A stretch of DNA of 36,216 nt. Source: Gammaproteobacteria bacterium. GTDB taxonomy: Bacteria > Pseudomonadota > Gammaproteobacteria > JAADGQ01. The stretch covers positions 1 through 36,216 of the forward strand of contig JAADGQ010000006.1 of NCBI GenBank assembly GCA_013152295.1, given 5' to 3'. The notes beneath the pieces were generated by a model, which ran no database searches, was not told the origin of the DNA, and saw nothing but the letters and a program-made list of their open reading frames with translations. Made by a program: the position numbers and the translations under genes. Below, piece after piece: positions 16,748-28,464 of this stretch (its first letter is position 1; every line of letters begins with the position of its first letter).

Positions 16748-16785
16748 AACAAGGTATCGCATAGTTGAGAACAGCTATACCTGAG

Positions 16786-16824
16786 AACCCGGATATTGAA
16801 TCCAATTGATGAAATATCCGGGTT
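16786..16824. terminator. Hairpin between convergent pirin gene and gyrB
   Basis: A perfect 12-bp inverted repeat, AACCCGGATATT/AATATCCGGGTT, with a 15-base loop lies between two convergent genes. Neither side has a T-tract, so it may act as a bidirectional barrier or protect 3' ends rather than be a classic Rho-independent terminator. Confidence 0.55.
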
Positions 16825-16839
16825 AGTTAGCCGACGCGG

Positions 16840-19263
<2,424 letters not shown>

Positions 19264-19333
19264 TTAAAGCTCCATATAGACAATTATTCAAAAACATAGA
19301 ACCTCTACTGAGGTCCATGCGCGAAGGGCGGCC

Positions 19334-19342
19334 ATTATAGCA
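19334..19342 (-). promoter_or_regulatory. Extended -10 promoter of gyrB overlapping the recF stop
   Basis: The minus strand reads TGCTATAAT, a perfect extended -10 element, with no good -35. It covers the recF stop codon, and transcription would start near 19327, about 63 bases before the gyrB ATG. Confidence 0.5.
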
Positions 19343-20423
19343 CCTCACTTACACACCCTCGTTCCACGTGAAACGTCTTTTTCTCTACAACGTTATCCAG
19401 AGAGAAATCATTGCGATCCGTTGAAGTTATGTACACCTGGGCACTCAAGTCAGCTAATAAGCTAAGCAGCCTATCTCGATGATGAGTATCGAGCTCTGAA
19501 GCAAACTCATCTATTAAAACAGTACAGCGAATAGAAGTATGCTTTTGATAATACGCTAGCTGAGCTAAGTAGAGAGAGTAGACAACTAACCTCAATTGAC
19601 CTGATGATAAAAACTCCTGGATTAACCGACCTTTAATTTTAAATTTCAGTTCAGCACGATGCACACCATCCTTCGTGTACCCCAAAGCAATATCCCTTGC
19701 CCTATTTCTAACCAAGCTTTCTTGGTAAGAATTCTGCTCTCCATCACTCCAACCTGGGAAATATTCCATACAGATCGGATCGCTATCCAATAACTTATGG
19801 AGAAAACATAACAGCAAAGGAAACATCTCTGATAAATAGTGGTTCCTCATACCATTAATTATGGTTGCTCCTTCAACCAACTCACAAACCCACACATCGT
19901 CCTCCAATTCAGAAAACTCCCGTCTTTTTAGCATCGCATTACGTTGCTTTAAGCTTCTCGAATAGCGCTGCCAAACCGATAGAAATCTGGGTTCCACGTG
20001 AAACACACCCCAATCTATAAACTCCCGTCTATAAGAGGGTCCTTTTGATAAGAGAAATTTGCTTTCTGGTGTAATTAATAGCGAGGGAAGATAATTTGCT
20101 AAATCGGAACGCCTATTTACCCTCTCCTCCGAAAAACGTACGCTTAATTTACTAGCCGTAAACTCTAAGCCTAATGGCGAAACCAACCCGCCGTTTTGTT
20201 CTACTCTGGAAAACAGTTGGAAGGAGTTCTCACCATGCTTAATAACATTTGAAAGAGAGTTACTACGAAAAGAACGGCCTAGGCTTAGCAGATAAATGGC
20301 TTCTAATAAGGTTGTTTTTCCACTGCCATTAAGCCCGTATATAACGTTAAAGCGAGGTGAAGGATTAATAGTGACGTGTTGAAAAGAACGAAAATTCTTC
20401 AGTTCAAGAAAGCAGAGACTCAT
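19335..20423 (-). CDS. recF: DNA replication/repair protein RecF
   Basis: The product is 362 residues, typical for RecF. It is an SMC-like ATPase with Walker A YGLNGSGKTTLLEAIY at about 29-45, a signature region around FLSSGQLRLVVYSLYLAQ and Walker B CTVLIDEFASELD near 300. It acts in the RecFOR pathway that loads RecA at gapped DNA. It lies 50 bases after dnaN and 71 before gyrB on the same strand. No strong ribosome-binding site is visible, as is common for recF. Two identical parS-like 14-mers lie within it, both encoding F-H-V-E. Confidence 0.96.
   Translation of the reverse strand: MSLCFLELKNFRSFQHVTINPSPRFNVIYGLNGSGKTTLLEAIYLLSLGRSFRSNSLSNVIKHGENSFQLFSRVEQNGGLVSPLGLEFTASKLSVRFSEERVNRRSDLANYLPSLLITPESKFLLSKGPSYRREFIDWGVFHVEPRFLSVWQRYSRSLKQRNAMLKRREFSELEDDVWVCELVEGATIINGMRNHYLSEMFPLLLCFLHKLLDSDPICMEYFPGWSDGEQNSYQESLVRNRARDIALGYTKDGVHRAELKFKIKGRLIQEFLSSGQLRLVVYSLYLAQLAYYQKHTSIRCTVLIDEFASELDTHHRDRLLSLLADLSAQVYITSTDRNDFSLDNVVEKKTFHVERGCVSEVL
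19361..19374. promoter_or_regulatory. parS-like ParB-binding site 1 (inside recF 3' end)
   Basis: GTTCCACGTGAAAC matches the core of the conserved chromosomal parS palindrome (TGTTTCACGTGAAACA; Pseudomonas form TGTTCCACGTGGAACA). It lies within the last codons of recF, and the identical 14-mer occurs again at 19991. parS sites cluster near the origin, as here. Confidence 0.75.
19991..20004. promoter_or_regulatory. parS-like ParB-binding site 2 (inside recF)
   Basis: The same GTTCCACGTGAAAC 14-mer as at 19361, in the same orientation and followed here by A, which extends the match to the parS consensus by one base. A 14-mer repeated exactly within 650 bases is unlikely by chance. Confidence 0.75.
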
Positions 20424-20473
20424 CGAGTGAGTAAAAAGTTGTGATTACACATAAGTAGAAAAATAAAATAGAG

Positions 20474-21589
20474 TTAGAACCTCATTGGCATAACTACATA
20501 GCGGGATACCATTTCACTATCTAACCCCTCAATCAAGCAGCTACTATTACCGTCTAATAACGTCAATTTTACCTTTTCAGCCTTGAGAGCTGCTAACGCA
20601 TCCAAAACATAATTGACATTAAAACCAATCTCTAAGCGATCTCCAGCATATTCTATCTCTAGAGTCTCTTCCGCCTGCTCCTGTTCTGGATTATGAGCGC
20701 TTATTGTCAATTCACCCTGAGAAAATTGAAACTGGACACCTCTTAACTTTTCACTCGATAGAATGGATGCTCGCTGCAACGCCTGGCGCAAAAGGTCACG
20801 TTCAACAATAACCACTTTATCCCCACCTTCCGGTATCACTCTTTGATAGTCAGGGAAACGGCCATCAATTAATTTCGACTTAAAACTGTATTCATCGGTA
20901 CTAATGCTAATGTGATTACCACTGATGGCAAGGTGCAATTCAATATCATCATCACCTACCAATAACCGCGATAACTCAGTAACACCCTTACGAGGAACAA
21001 TGATCTGAATAGAATCGCTGGAAATATCGATACTGCTGTCACATTCACTCAATGCTAAGCGGTGCCCATCCGTTGCGACTGCTCTGACAAAGTCTTTCTT
21101 AACCTCTAACAGCAAGCCATTCAGATAATAACGAACATCTTGGTGAGCGACGGCGAACAGGGTGCTGTCAATCAAAAACTTAAGCTTACGCTGAGAGAGT
21201 TGAAAAGTAAGGTTATCAGGACTCGTTTCAACGTTTGGAAAATCAGCAGCTGGTAGCGTAGATAGCGTAAAACGACTTCGACCTGACTGCATAGTAGCCT
21301 TACTAGCATCACAACTAAGTTTAATATCAGCACCTTCAGGTAGGGTGCGACATATATCTGAAAACTTTTTGGCAGGAATAGTTATCGATCCAGAGTCTGA
21401 TGAACCCTCTAACATCGTGGCATATGCAACCATCTCTATCTCCATATCTGTTGAAGTAACAGATAGTTGCTGATTTTCTATTTTCAGTAACAAATTAGAG
21501 AGAATAGGAATGGTTTGATGCCGTTCAACGACACCACCAACTAATTGCAAAGGTTTTAAAAGTTGGTTCCGGCTAATTAAACAAATCAT
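20474..21589 (-). CDS. dnaN: DNA polymerase III beta subunit (sliding clamp)
   Basis: The product is 371 residues. It has three repeated clamp folds, with the family N-terminus SRNQLLKPLQLVGGVVERHQTIPILSNLLL, the central ATDGHRLAL motif and the C-terminal YVVMPMRF, the hydrophobic-cleft end seen in nearly all DnaN. It forms a dimeric ring that tethers polymerase III to DNA. It lies between dnaA and recF. The ATG is supported by the family N-terminus; the ribosome-binding site is weak. The upstream gap of 196 bases holds DnaA boxes and may drive or repress dnaN. Confidence 0.97.
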   Translation of the reverse strand: MICLISRNQLLKPLQLVGGVVERHQTIPILSNLLLKIENQQLSVTSTDMEIEMVAYATMLEGSSDSGSITIPAKKFSDICRTLPEGADIKLSCDASKATMQSGRSRFTLSTLPAADFPNVETSPDNLTFQLSQRKLKFLIDSTLFAVAHQDVRYYLNGLLLEVKKDFVRAVATDGHRLALSECDSSIDISSDSIQIIVPRKGVTELSRLLVGDDDIELHLAISGNHISISTDEYSFKSKLIDGRFPDYQRVIPEGGDKVVIVERDLLRQALQRASILSSEKLRGVQFQFSQGELTISAHNPEQEQAEETLEIEYAGDRLEIGFNVNYVLDALAALKAEKVKLTLLDGNSSCLIEGLDSEMVSRYVVMPMRF

Positions 21590-21785
21590 ATATATATCTT
21601 TTTAATTACTATTATTAGTGTTGTTTCTAACTGTTAATAAGTCATTTTTTATTATTTAAAACAAACTCTTAACAGACTTCATATGTTGAGGATAGCTCGA
21701 TAACTAACAGCTGATAATTTATTCATAACCTGTGGATAATATTAAGCAATATTCGGTGACCCAAATTACCCACAGCTTATAAACA
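21590..21785. other. dnaA-dnaN intergenic region with DnaA boxes and AT-rich tract
   Basis: It contains one perfect DnaA box on the minus strand (TGTGGATAA at 21731-21739) and a one-mismatch box (TTACCCACA at 21766-21774). A poorer match (TTATTCATA at 21718-21726) lies beside them, next to a very AT-rich stretch at about 21590-21665 that could melt. It may be a replication origin element or DnaA-responsive control of dnaN. Confidence 0.5.
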
Positions 21786-23117
21786 TTAATTTGTGAGAGT
21801 TCTTAACAAGTTGTCATAATCATCGCAGATACGCGAATCAGAAGCGCGAAGCTCACCTACCTTTTTGCAGGCATGCAGAACAGTCGTGTGGTCACGACCA
21901 CCGAATGCATCACCGATCTCTGGAAGACTATGGTTGGTTAACTCTTTGGTCAACAACATAGCTATCTGCCTTGGTCTGGCAATAGAACGTGTTCGCCTTT
22001 TTGATAGCAGGTCTGACAAACGCATTTTGTAGTATTCCGCAACCGTCTTTTGAATATTATCAATAGTGACCTGTTTGTCCTGAATAGCTAACAGATCTTT
22101 CAGCGCCTCTTTCGTTAACTCGAGGGAGATACGCCGATTGGTAAAGTGAGCGTTGGCTATTACCCGTTTCAACGCACCTTCCAATTCACGAATATTAGAA
22201 CGCAATCTTTTCGCGATAAAAAACGCGACTTCGTCAGGCACAATAACCTCTGCCGCTGCAGCTTTGCTTTTAATGATAGCGACCCGAGTTTCGAGCTCTG
22301 GGGGTTCAATAGCGACGGTGAGTCCCCAACCAAACCTCGACTTTAAGCGCTCTTCCAGGCCATGCAGCTCTTTAGGGTACCGATCCGAGGTCATAATGAT
22401 CTGCTGCTGGCGCTCCATCAGTGCATTGAAGGTATGAAAAAATTCCTCTTGAGAGCGCTCCTTACCCGCGAAAAACTGTATATCATCGATTAACAAGACA
22501 TCCAGAGAGCGATAGTAGCGTTTGAAATCGTCGATTGTGTTGTGCTGAAGGGATTTAACCATGTCAGCGACAAATCTCTCGGAGTGTAGATAAGCGACTT
22601 TAGCGCTTGGATTGCGTTTGTGGATTAGATTGCCGACTGCGTGCATCAAGTGAGTTTTACCAAGCCCGACACCGCCGTAGATAAAAAAGGGGTTGTAGAC
22701 TGTGCCAGGGTTCTCAGCAATCTGCAGAGAGGCGGCGTGCGCCATCTGATTTGATTTACCAGCAACGAAATTATCAAAGCTGAAGCGCGGCTGTAAATTG
22801 TTGAGATGGGCGGTGGGGCGTTCGCGTCGCTTTTCGAAGCCGTTTTTTTCTGGTTCGGCTACGCTCGGTGTTTCAGAGCTGCTGCTGCCTAACTCTACCG
22901 TGACGTTGGGATTATCACCGCTTTTTTGTTGACTGATAATTTCTGAAATACGTGATATTGCTTGTTCATTAACCCAATCTAAAACGAAGCGATTCGGTGC
23001 AAGCAATCGTAAATGAGTGGGATTTTCCACAGCATGAAGTGGTCTGATCCATGTATTAAATTGATGTGGCGTGAGTTCCCCTTCCAACCGGTTTAAGCAC
23101 TGTTGCCACAACGACAT
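21786..23117 (-). CDS. dnaA: Chromosomal replication initiator DnaA
   Basis: The product is 443 residues. Domain I begins [22 protein letters not shown]. Domain II is a short linker (about 85-105). Domain III is AAA+, with Walker [14 protein letters not shown], Walker [11 protein letters not shown] and sensor motifs. Domain IV is the DNA-binding helix-turn-helix with the signature [15 protein letters not shown]. It binds DnaA boxes and opens the origin. A TAGGAGAT ribosome-binding site precedes the ATG. It is divergent from rpmH; the shared upstream gap of about 200 bases has a perfect DnaA box, so self-regulation is likely. Confidence 0.98.
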   Translation of the reverse strand: MSLWQQCLNRLEGELTPHQFNTWIRPLHAVENPTHLRLLAPNRFVLDWVNEQAISRISEIISQQKSGDNPNVTVELGSSSSETPSVAEPEKNGFEKRRERPTAHLNNLQPRFSFDNFVAGKSNQMAHAASLQIAENPGTVYNPFFIYGGVGLGKTHLMHAVGNLIHKRNPSAKVAYLHSERFVADMVKSLQHNTIDDFKRYYRSLDVLLIDDIQFFAGKERSQEEFFHTFNALMERQQQIIMTSDRYPKELHGLEERLKSRFGWGLTVAIEPPELETRVAIIKSKAAAAEVIVPDEVAFFIAKRLRSNIRELEGALKRVIANAHFTNRRISLELTKEALKDLLAIQDKQVTIDNIQKTVAEYYKMRLSDLLSKRRTRSIARPRQIAMLLTKELTNHSLPEIGDAFGGRDHTTVLHACKKVGELRASDSRICDDYDNLLRTLTN

Positions 23118-23180
23118 TTTTCTATGATCTCCTACAAGCAGATGACGGCAAAAGCGGTAGTCTAACTGTGTTGAGTAAAG

Positions 23181-23189
23181 TTATCCACA
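23181..23189. promoter_or_regulatory. Perfect DnaA box in the dnaA-rpmH gap
   Basis: TTATCCACA, the strict 9-mer consensus, lies 64 bases upstream of dnaA. In Pseudomonas the origin lies in this dnaA-rpmH gap. Only one perfect box is seen here, so it could equally be a dnaA autoregulatory site. Confidence 0.7.
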
Positions 23190-23220
23190 CCCGGATTAAC
23201 AGTTCAAACTTCTTCTATTC

Positions 23221-23250
23221 TTGACAATTTAATAGCAGATTAGAGATAAT
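23221..23250 (+). promoter_or_regulatory. Sigma-70 promoter of rpmH-rnpA
   Basis: TTGACA at 23221 and GATAAT at 23245 are 18 bases apart: a perfect -35 and a five-of-six -10. It points at rpmH, whose start is 69 bases beyond the -10, as expected for a highly expressed ribosomal protein gene. Confidence 0.8.
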
Positions 23251-23318
23251 CCTCCGGTTTCGCTTACCTGACTGTAAGTTGTTGTTTTATTATCAAAATT
23301 AATTAGGGTTATATCGCA

Positions 23319-23453
23319 ATGAAAAGAACGTTCCAACCAAGTGTTATCAAGCGCAAGCGCACTCATGGGTTCCGTGCGCGTATGAGTACCAAGGCAGGGC
23401 GACGCATCATTGGTAATCGCCGAGCCAAGGGTCGTGTCAAGCTAGCAGCGTAA
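23319..23453 (+). CDS. rpmH: 50S ribosomal protein L34
   Basis: The product is 44 residues: it begins [18 protein letters not shown] and ends KGRVKLAA. It is the universal L34 sequence, rich in Arg and Lys and of normal length. It is part of the large ribosomal subunit. A strong promoter lies at 23221-23250. It is the first gene of the rightward origin cluster, 21 bases before rnpA, with which it is normally co-transcribed. Confidence 0.98.
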   Translation: MKRTFQPSVIKRKRTHGFRARMSTKAGRRIIGNRRAKGRVKLAA

Positions 23454-23474
23454 TTTGATAGCGGGTCTAAACGT

Positions 23475-23828
23475 GTGAATCTTAGCTGTGGGGAGGGTTT
23501 TCCCCGAACAAACCGAGTTGTTAAGGGGGCTGATTTTAAGCGAGTGTTTAACGGAAAGAGTCGGCGATTAGGTGGTGGTGGTTTGCTGTTACTTATGAAG
23601 GAAAACTCTTTTTGTCATCCACGCTTAGGGTTGGCAATTTCTAAGAAGCATCTCAAACGTGCGGTAGACCGCAACCGCGTCAAGCGGCAAGTGAGGGAGC
23701 AGTTTCGGCGCGGCAGCAGTGATATGAGTGGCGTCGATATTATTGTTATGACGCGCAACGGCATTGCAAAGCAAAACAGCCAGCAGCTTCGCTCATCTCT
23801 GGTTAGGTTGTGGGAAAAAATAGCGTGA
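23475..23828 (+). CDS. rnpA: Ribonuclease P protein component
   Basis: The product is 117 residues from a GTG start. The RNR signature is clear ([16 protein letters not shown]), as are [16 protein letters not shown] and the [10 protein letters not shown] strand. It is the protein cofactor of RNase P, which matures tRNA 5' ends. It lies between rpmH and yidD; the stop TGA overlaps a GTG for yidD. Its N-terminus ([18 protein letters not shown]) fits the family. Confidence 0.96.
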   Translation: MNLSCGEGFPRTNRVVKGADFKRVFNGKSRRLGGGGLLLLMKENSFCHPRLGLAISKKHLKRAVDRNRVKRQVREQFRRGSSDMSGVDIIVMTRNGIAKQNSQQLRSSLVRLWEKIA

Positions 23829-24064
23829 TCAGTAAACCGTTTATTTTGTTGATACGCGTTTACCGTTATATCTTGAGCCCACTGTTAGGCACGAATTGCA
23901 GATTTTACCCAAGTTGTTCTAGTTATGCTGAAACAGCGTTGTCGCGTTATGGGTTGTTCAAAGGCGGCTGGCTCTCTTTATGCCGTGTGGCCCGTTGTCA
24001 TCCTTGGCACCATGGCGGTGTTGATCCGGTACCCGAAAAAACTAAAAAAGTAACCAATGGATAA
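23825..24064 (+). CDS. yidD: Membrane protein insertion efficiency factor YidD
   Basis: The product is 79 residues from the GTG at 23825, which overlaps the rnpA stop as GTGA. A GTG five codons further upstream is the alternative start. Family features are the amphipathic N-terminus ([15 protein letters not shown]), the conserved cysteines in [12 protein letters not shown], and the later C and H in [14 protein letters not shown]. It assists YidC/Sec insertion at the inner membrane face. The stop overlaps the yidC start by eight bases. Confidence 0.95.
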   Translation: MISKPFILLIRVYRYILSPLLGTNCRFYPSCSSYAETALSRYGLFKGGWLSLCRVARCHPWHHGGVDPVPEKTKKVTNG

Positions 24065-25793
24065 TCAAAGAGTCATATTGTTTGTTGCACTAGGCATTGT
24101 GCTTGTGCTGATTTGGGATGCATGGCAGCGAGACCACACCGTGCAGCCTGTTGCTGAGAGTACTGTCCAGTCTGTAGCAGCCTTTCCTGGCGAGAAGATT
24201 CCAGCTGACCTGAACGCACTTCCCGCTGCGGCGGAAAATGATATTCCATCGGTTGATACTCAAAAGAGTTCATTTGCAGCCCCGGCTGTCGATGACGCAC
24301 CTGATATTGGCGCACAGGTACTGGTTAACGGCGAGTCAATCCGCGTTGTTACTGACGTATTGGATGTGGAAATCAATACCATTGGCGGCGATATCCGTAA
24401 CGTTAACTTGCTCAAGTACCCTGTTGCAGCTTCTCAGCCTGATGATCCTTACAGGCTGATGCGCAGTTCACCGCCTGATCTTTTTGTTTTCCAGTCCGGG
24501 GTGCTCAGTAGTGAGAAAACAGAGGCAGCCAATCACCATAGTCGTTTTATTGCAGAGAAACTAAAGTATCAGCTGGGTGGCAATGACACGATTGAAGTGC
24601 GGCTTAGCTGGAAGGGTGAGAGCGGCGTTAGTATTGATAAAATATATACGTTTCATCGTGGTAGCTATGTTATCGATTTAAAGAATCAAGTGATCAATGG
24701 CTCAGGCAGAGAGTGGCAGGGCCGGGAGTATCGCCAACTGCAGCGTTCCCGTCCGGAGAGTCGTGAATCATTTTTCATCAATACGTACACCGGCGGTGTT
24801 ATTTACGATGAGGAGCGTAAATACGAAAAAGTTGATTTTGATGATATGGCTGAGCAGAACATCAATATCAACACCTCAAATGCTTGGTTAGCAATGATTC
24901 AGCACTACTTCATGGGGGCTGTGATTCCAGATAAAGACGCCAAAATTCAGCTCTATAGTAAGTCACTGGGTGATGAGCGCTACGCCTTGGGGGCTGTGTC
25001 ACAGATGGCCGCAGTGGCGCCGGATCAGGCAAAAAGCTTTACCGGGCGTATCTATGTAGGCCCAAAAATACAAGATAGATTGGTAAGCATAGCACCGGGT
25101 TTGGAACTAACGGTTGATTACGGATTCCTGACGATTATCTCTGAACCGCTGTTTGCAGTTTTAAGCTGGTTGCATGGTGTTTTTAATAATTGGGGGTGGT
25201 CAATCATCGTCTTGACGTTGTTGATCAAACTGCTGTTTTACAAGCTGTCGGCAGCCAGTTATCGATCGATGTCGCGCATGCGCCTTCTGCAGCCGAAAAT
25301 GATGGAGATTCGTGAGCGTTATGGTGAAGATCGCCAACGTATGAGTCAGGCAACCATGGAGCTATACAAGAAGGAGAAGGTCAATCCCTTCGGTGGCTGC
25401 TTGCCCATGCTGGTCCAGATCCCGGTGTTTATCGCGCTCTACTGGGTCTTGCTTGAGAGCGTTGAGTTGCGCCAAGCAGATTTTATTTTGTGGATCACCG
25501 ACCTGTCGAGCAAAGATCCATACTATGTGCTGCCTCTACTGATGGGCGCCTCGATGTTTATTCAGCAAAGGCTGAATCCTGCGCCGCCTGATCCCATGCA
25601 GGCGAAAATCATGATGGCGCTGCCGATTATCTTTACGCTGTTTTTTGCATTTTTTCCGGCGGGTTTGGTGTTGTACTGGACGGTCAATAATATCTTGTCC
25701 ATTACTCAGCACTGGTATGTTCAGAAAACGTTGGAAAAGACACTAGAGAAAGAAAAAATCAAGAAGGCTAATAAAGGCAAAAAGTCTAAATAA
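24057..25793 (+). CDS. yidC: Membrane protein insertase YidC
   Basis: The product is 578 residues. It has an N-terminal membrane helix (about 5-22), a large periplasmic domain (about 60-345) typical of Gram-negative YidC, and then the conserved five-helix insertase core from about 360. The core includes [16 protein letters not shown], the [20 protein letters not shown] segment and the last helices (about 495-550). The tail is lysine-rich. It inserts membrane proteins alone or with SecYEG. The start overlaps yidD, so it is coupled, and mnmE follows 45 bases later. No oddities were seen. Confidence 0.98.
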   Translation: MDNQRVILFVALGIVLVLIWDAWQRDHTVQPVAESTVQSVAAFPGEKIPADLNALPAAAENDIPSVDTQKSSFAAPAVDDAPDIGAQVLVNGESIRVVTDVLDVEINTIGGDIRNVNLLKYPVAASQPDDPYRLMRSSPPDLFVFQSGVLSSEKTEAANHHSRFIAEKLKYQLGGNDTIEVRLSWKGESGVSIDKIYTFHRGSYVIDLKNQVINGSGREWQGREYRQLQRSRPESRESFFINTYTGGVIYDEERKYEKVDFDDMAEQNININTSNAWLAMIQHYFMGAVIPDKDAKIQLYSKSLGDERYALGAVSQMAAVAPDQAKSFTGRIYVGPKIQDRLVSIAPGLELTVDYGFLTIISEPLFAVLSWLHGVFNNWGWSIIVLTLLIKLLFYKLSAASYRSMSRMRLLQPKMMEIRERYGEDRQRMSQATMELYKKEKVNPFGGCLPMLVQIPVFIALYWVLLESVELRQADFILWITDLSSKDPYYVLPLLMGASMFIQQRLNPAPPDPMQAKIMMALPIIFTLFFAFFPAGLVLYWTVNNILSITQHWYVQKTLEKTLEKEKIKKANKGKKSK

Positions 25794-25838
25794 GCTTTTG
25801 GCCTCAGATTTTGATGTTGAAGAGCGTAGGGTACAGCA

Positions 25839-27215
25839 GTGGATGTTAGACCACTTTTTGAGTGTGAGAAAGTGGAAACCATTGCTGCAGTGGCAACCCC
25901 ATCGGGTCGAGGTGGGGTTGGGATTGTCAGGGTATCTGGTCCGCTTGCAGGGCAGATTGCACGGGCAACAGTAGGGCATCTGCCCGTCCCACGTGCGGCC
26001 GAATACCTGGCTTTTTTAGATACCCAAAACAGGGTTATCGATCGAGGTATTGCGCTCTATTTCCCTGCCCCCCACTCATTTACCGGCGAAGATATTCTAG
26101 AGCTTCAAGGCCATGGTGGTCCTGTGGTGATGGACCTGTTGCTTCAACAGGTGGTTGGCTTGGGTGCCCGAATCGCGCGTCCAGGGGAGTTTTCAGAGCG
26201 GGCATTCCTCAATGGCAAACTTGATTTGGTGCAGGCCGAAGCGATAGCCGATCTGATCAGCTGTAACTCTGAGCAGGCACTTCGTGGTGCTCTGCAGACC
26301 TTTCACGGTGAGTTCTCAAAGCAAGTGGGTGCTTTGGTGCAGCGGCTCATCGAGCTTCGATCCTATGTTGAGTCAGCCATTGACTTCCCCACCGACGAGA
26401 TCGACTTTCTCGATGATGAGCGCGTGACTGAAAAGCTGGACCGAATAGAGAAGAGACTCGCCTCCATTCGTCAATCGGCCCAACAGGGAGCGCTGCTCAG
26501 AGACGGCATGCAGATCGCTATTGTTGGCCAACCCAACGCCGGTAAATCGAGTTTGATCAATTTACTGGCGCGGAAAAATTTGGCGATTGTTACCGAGATA
26601 CCAGGCACTACCCGTGATGCACTGCACGAACAGATCAATATCGATGGGTTGCCGTTGCACGTTGTTGATACAGCGGGTTTGCGCGAAAGTGATGACGTTG
26701 TAGAGCGCCATGGTATCGCACGCACGCTGGATGAGATTCAGCGTGCAGACCATATCCTTCTTGTTGTGGAAGAGAGAGCGGGGTTCAGCAAGGCAACGAG
26801 AGAGATAGCGCGCGGCTTTCCGAGCGATACTTCCGTGACCGTTATACGCAATAAAATTGATCTATTCGAGACAGTTAGCCCCCGCTTCGAACAGGGTGAG
26901 CTGGGCAGTGAAATTTATATGTCCGCAAAAAGTGGTGACGGTCTGGCGCTGTTGCAAAATCATCTCAAGAAGTGTGTGGGCTATAACGATGGTAGTGAAG
27001 GGCAGTTTATGGCACGCCGTCGGCATCTGACCTTGTTGGAACAAGCCGCTCACCACTTGAGCAGTGGTAGAGAGGTATTAAGCTCAACGGTTGCCGGAGA
27101 GCTGTTGGCTGAAGATTTGCGGTTAGCACAAAATAGCTTGAGCGAAATTACCGGCGAATACACACCTGATGACCTGCTGGGCGATATATTTTCGACGTTT
27201 TGTATTGGGAAATAG
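25839..27215 (+). CDS. mnmE: tRNA uridine-5-carboxymethylaminomethyl modification GTPase MnmE (TrmE)
   Basis: The product is 458 residues from the GTG at 25839, which has a modest AGGG site. A GTG at 25872 aligns better with the usual MnmE N-terminus (V/M-ETIAAVATPSGRGG) and gives 447 residues, so the start is uncertain. The N-terminal tetrahydrofolate-binding domain has PSGRGGVGIVRVSG. A helical domain contains an embedded Ras-like G domain: G1 GQPNAGKSS, G3 DTAGLRES, G4 NKID. The extreme C-terminus is CIGK, with the conserved catalytic cysteine. With MnmG it modifies wobble U34 of certain tRNAs. Confidence 0.95.
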   Translation: MDVRPLFECEKVETIAAVATPSGRGGVGIVRVSGPLAGQIARATVGHLPVPRAAEYLAFLDTQNRVIDRGIALYFPAPHSFTGEDILELQGHGGPVVMDLLLQQVVGLGARIARPGEFSERAFLNGKLDLVQAEAIADLISCNSEQALRGALQTFHGEFSKQVGALVQRLIELRSYVESAIDFPTDEIDFLDDERVTEKLDRIEKRLASIRQSAQQGALLRDGMQIAIVGQPNAGKSSLINLLARKNLAIVTEIPGTTRDALHEQINIDGLPLHVVDTAGLRESDDVVERHGIARTLDEIQRADHILLVVEERAGFSKATREIARGFPSDTSVTVIRNKIDLFETVSPRFEQGELGSEIYMSAKSGDGLALLQNHLKKCVGYNDGSEGQFMARRRHLTLLEQAAHHLSSGREVLSSTVAGELLAEDLRLAQNSLSEITGEYTPDDLLGDIFSTFCIGK

Positions 27216-27390
27216 ATTCGTGAATTGGCAGGAGTTAGCCCGCCTCCGTCAGTTAAATGACCCTCTCAGCCATCGGTTTGGAAAAAATAATCCCTAGTGC
27301 AAGTGTGCGGTAATAGGTGGTAAAAACTGATAAAGTGGCGCGCAACTTGTCACCGAACAGCACGAAAACAGCGTAGGAATCCAAATAGTT

Positions 27391-28449
27391 ATGTCAGACA
27401 ACGACCACAATTCACCAAGCAAAAATTCTGATAAGAGCGATGCTCGCCCGCAGCCGCCAACAGAGACTGAGCAAAAGCAGGGTGCATCGGTGCAGCAAGC
27501 GAAAAGTGCTACTAAAGAGCCTCACTGGGAGCGTGATCTGCTCACGCGGGTCGCTCTAGCGGCGCATCAGGAGCAACGCCGTAGCCGCCGTTGGGGTATT
27601 TTCTTCAAATCATTGACGTTTGCTTACCTGGCGATACTGCTCATCGCCTTTCTTCCTGACAAGCTGATCAGTGAAACCGGTAGCGCCATTGGCAAAAAGC
27701 ATACGGCGCTCATCGATATTCAAGGGGTTATTGCAGGTAATACTGAAGCCAGCGCTGACCGTATTATCAGAGGATTGCGCGGCGCATTTGAGGACAAAAA
27801 TACGGCCGCTGTTATCTTGCGTATCAATAGCCCTGGGGGCAGCCCGGTGCAGGCCGGGTACGTGAATGATGAGATTTCGCGTTTGCGAGCACTCTATCCT
27901 GATGTGCCGCTGTATGCTGTGGTGACAGATATCTGTGCCTCAGGTGGTTACTATATTGCCGCCGCCGCCGACAAAATTTATGCGGATAAGGCGAGCATCG
28001 TCGGCTCCATTGGTGTGCTGATGGACGGATTTGGCTTTGTTGACACAATGAACAAAGTGGGCGTAGAGAGACGCCTGTTCACGGCAGGTGAAAACAAAGC
28101 CTTTCTCGACCCGTTCTCACCGATGAAAGAGGGCAGCACTCAACATATCCAAAGCATGCTTGACAGCATTCACCGTCAGTTTATTGATGTTGTCAAAAAA
28201 GGGCGGGGTGAGCGACTTGCCGACGATCCTGATCTGTTCAGCGGGCTTTTTTGGAGTGGTGAGCGTGGTGTTGAGCTGGGTTTAGTCGATAGCCTTGGTA
28301 GCAGCAGCTATGTGGCTCGGGAGGTTGTCGGCGCCGAAGATATCAAAGATTTCACCTATCGGACCGACTACCTTGAGCGCTTTGCTGAGCGCATCGGCGC
28401 AACGTTTGCTAATACATTGTCGTCAATGGGTAGTGTGCAGCTGCGTTAG
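27391..28449 (+). CDS. sppA: Signal peptide peptidase SppA-type S49 protease
   Basis: The product is 352 residues, so it is the short single-domain SppA form, not the 67-kDa E. coli type. A hydrophilic N-terminal tail of about 70 residues precedes one membrane helix (about 73-89). The peptidase domain follows, with RINSPGGSP, the nucleophile Ser184 in CASGGYYIAAAAD and the general-base Lys236 in TAGENKAFLDPF. It is an inner-membrane serine protease, with the catalytic domain expected in the periplasm, that degrades cleaved signal peptides. AGGAA lies 11 bases before the ATG. It is convergent with an L,D-transpeptidase gene; no terminator is evident in the 15-base gap. Confidence 0.92.
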   Translation: MSDNDHNSPSKNSDKSDARPQPPTETEQKQGASVQQAKSATKEPHWERDLLTRVALAAHQEQRRSRRWGIFFKSLTFAYLAILLIAFLPDKLISETGSAIGKKHTALIDIQGVIAGNTEASADRIIRGLRGAFEDKNTAAVILRINSPGGSPVQAGYVNDEISRLRALYPDVPLYAVVTDICASGGYYIAAAADKIYADKASIVGSIGVLMDGFGFVDTMNKVGVERRLFTAGENKAFLDPFSPMKEGSTQHIQSMLDSIHRQFIDVVKKGRGERLADDPDLFSGLFWSGERGVELGLVDSLGSSSYVAREVVGAEDIKDFTYRTDYLERFAERIGATFANTLSSMGSVQLR

Positions 28450-28464
28450 CGGCATAGCCCCCAA

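Noticed and set aside
16786-16824. Strong hairpin after the pirin gene as an attachment or mobile-element end
   Set aside because: There is a single copy, no integrase and no direct repeats; its place between convergent genes suits a transcription barrier.
25990-25995. CACGTG hexamer in mnmE (another at 4668) as further parS sites
   Set aside because: The flanking bases do not match GTT...AAC; chance hexamers.
27216-27390. Gap between mnmE and sppA searched for a small gene or terminator
   Set aside because: No frame with a credible start and no hairpin with a T-tract was found.
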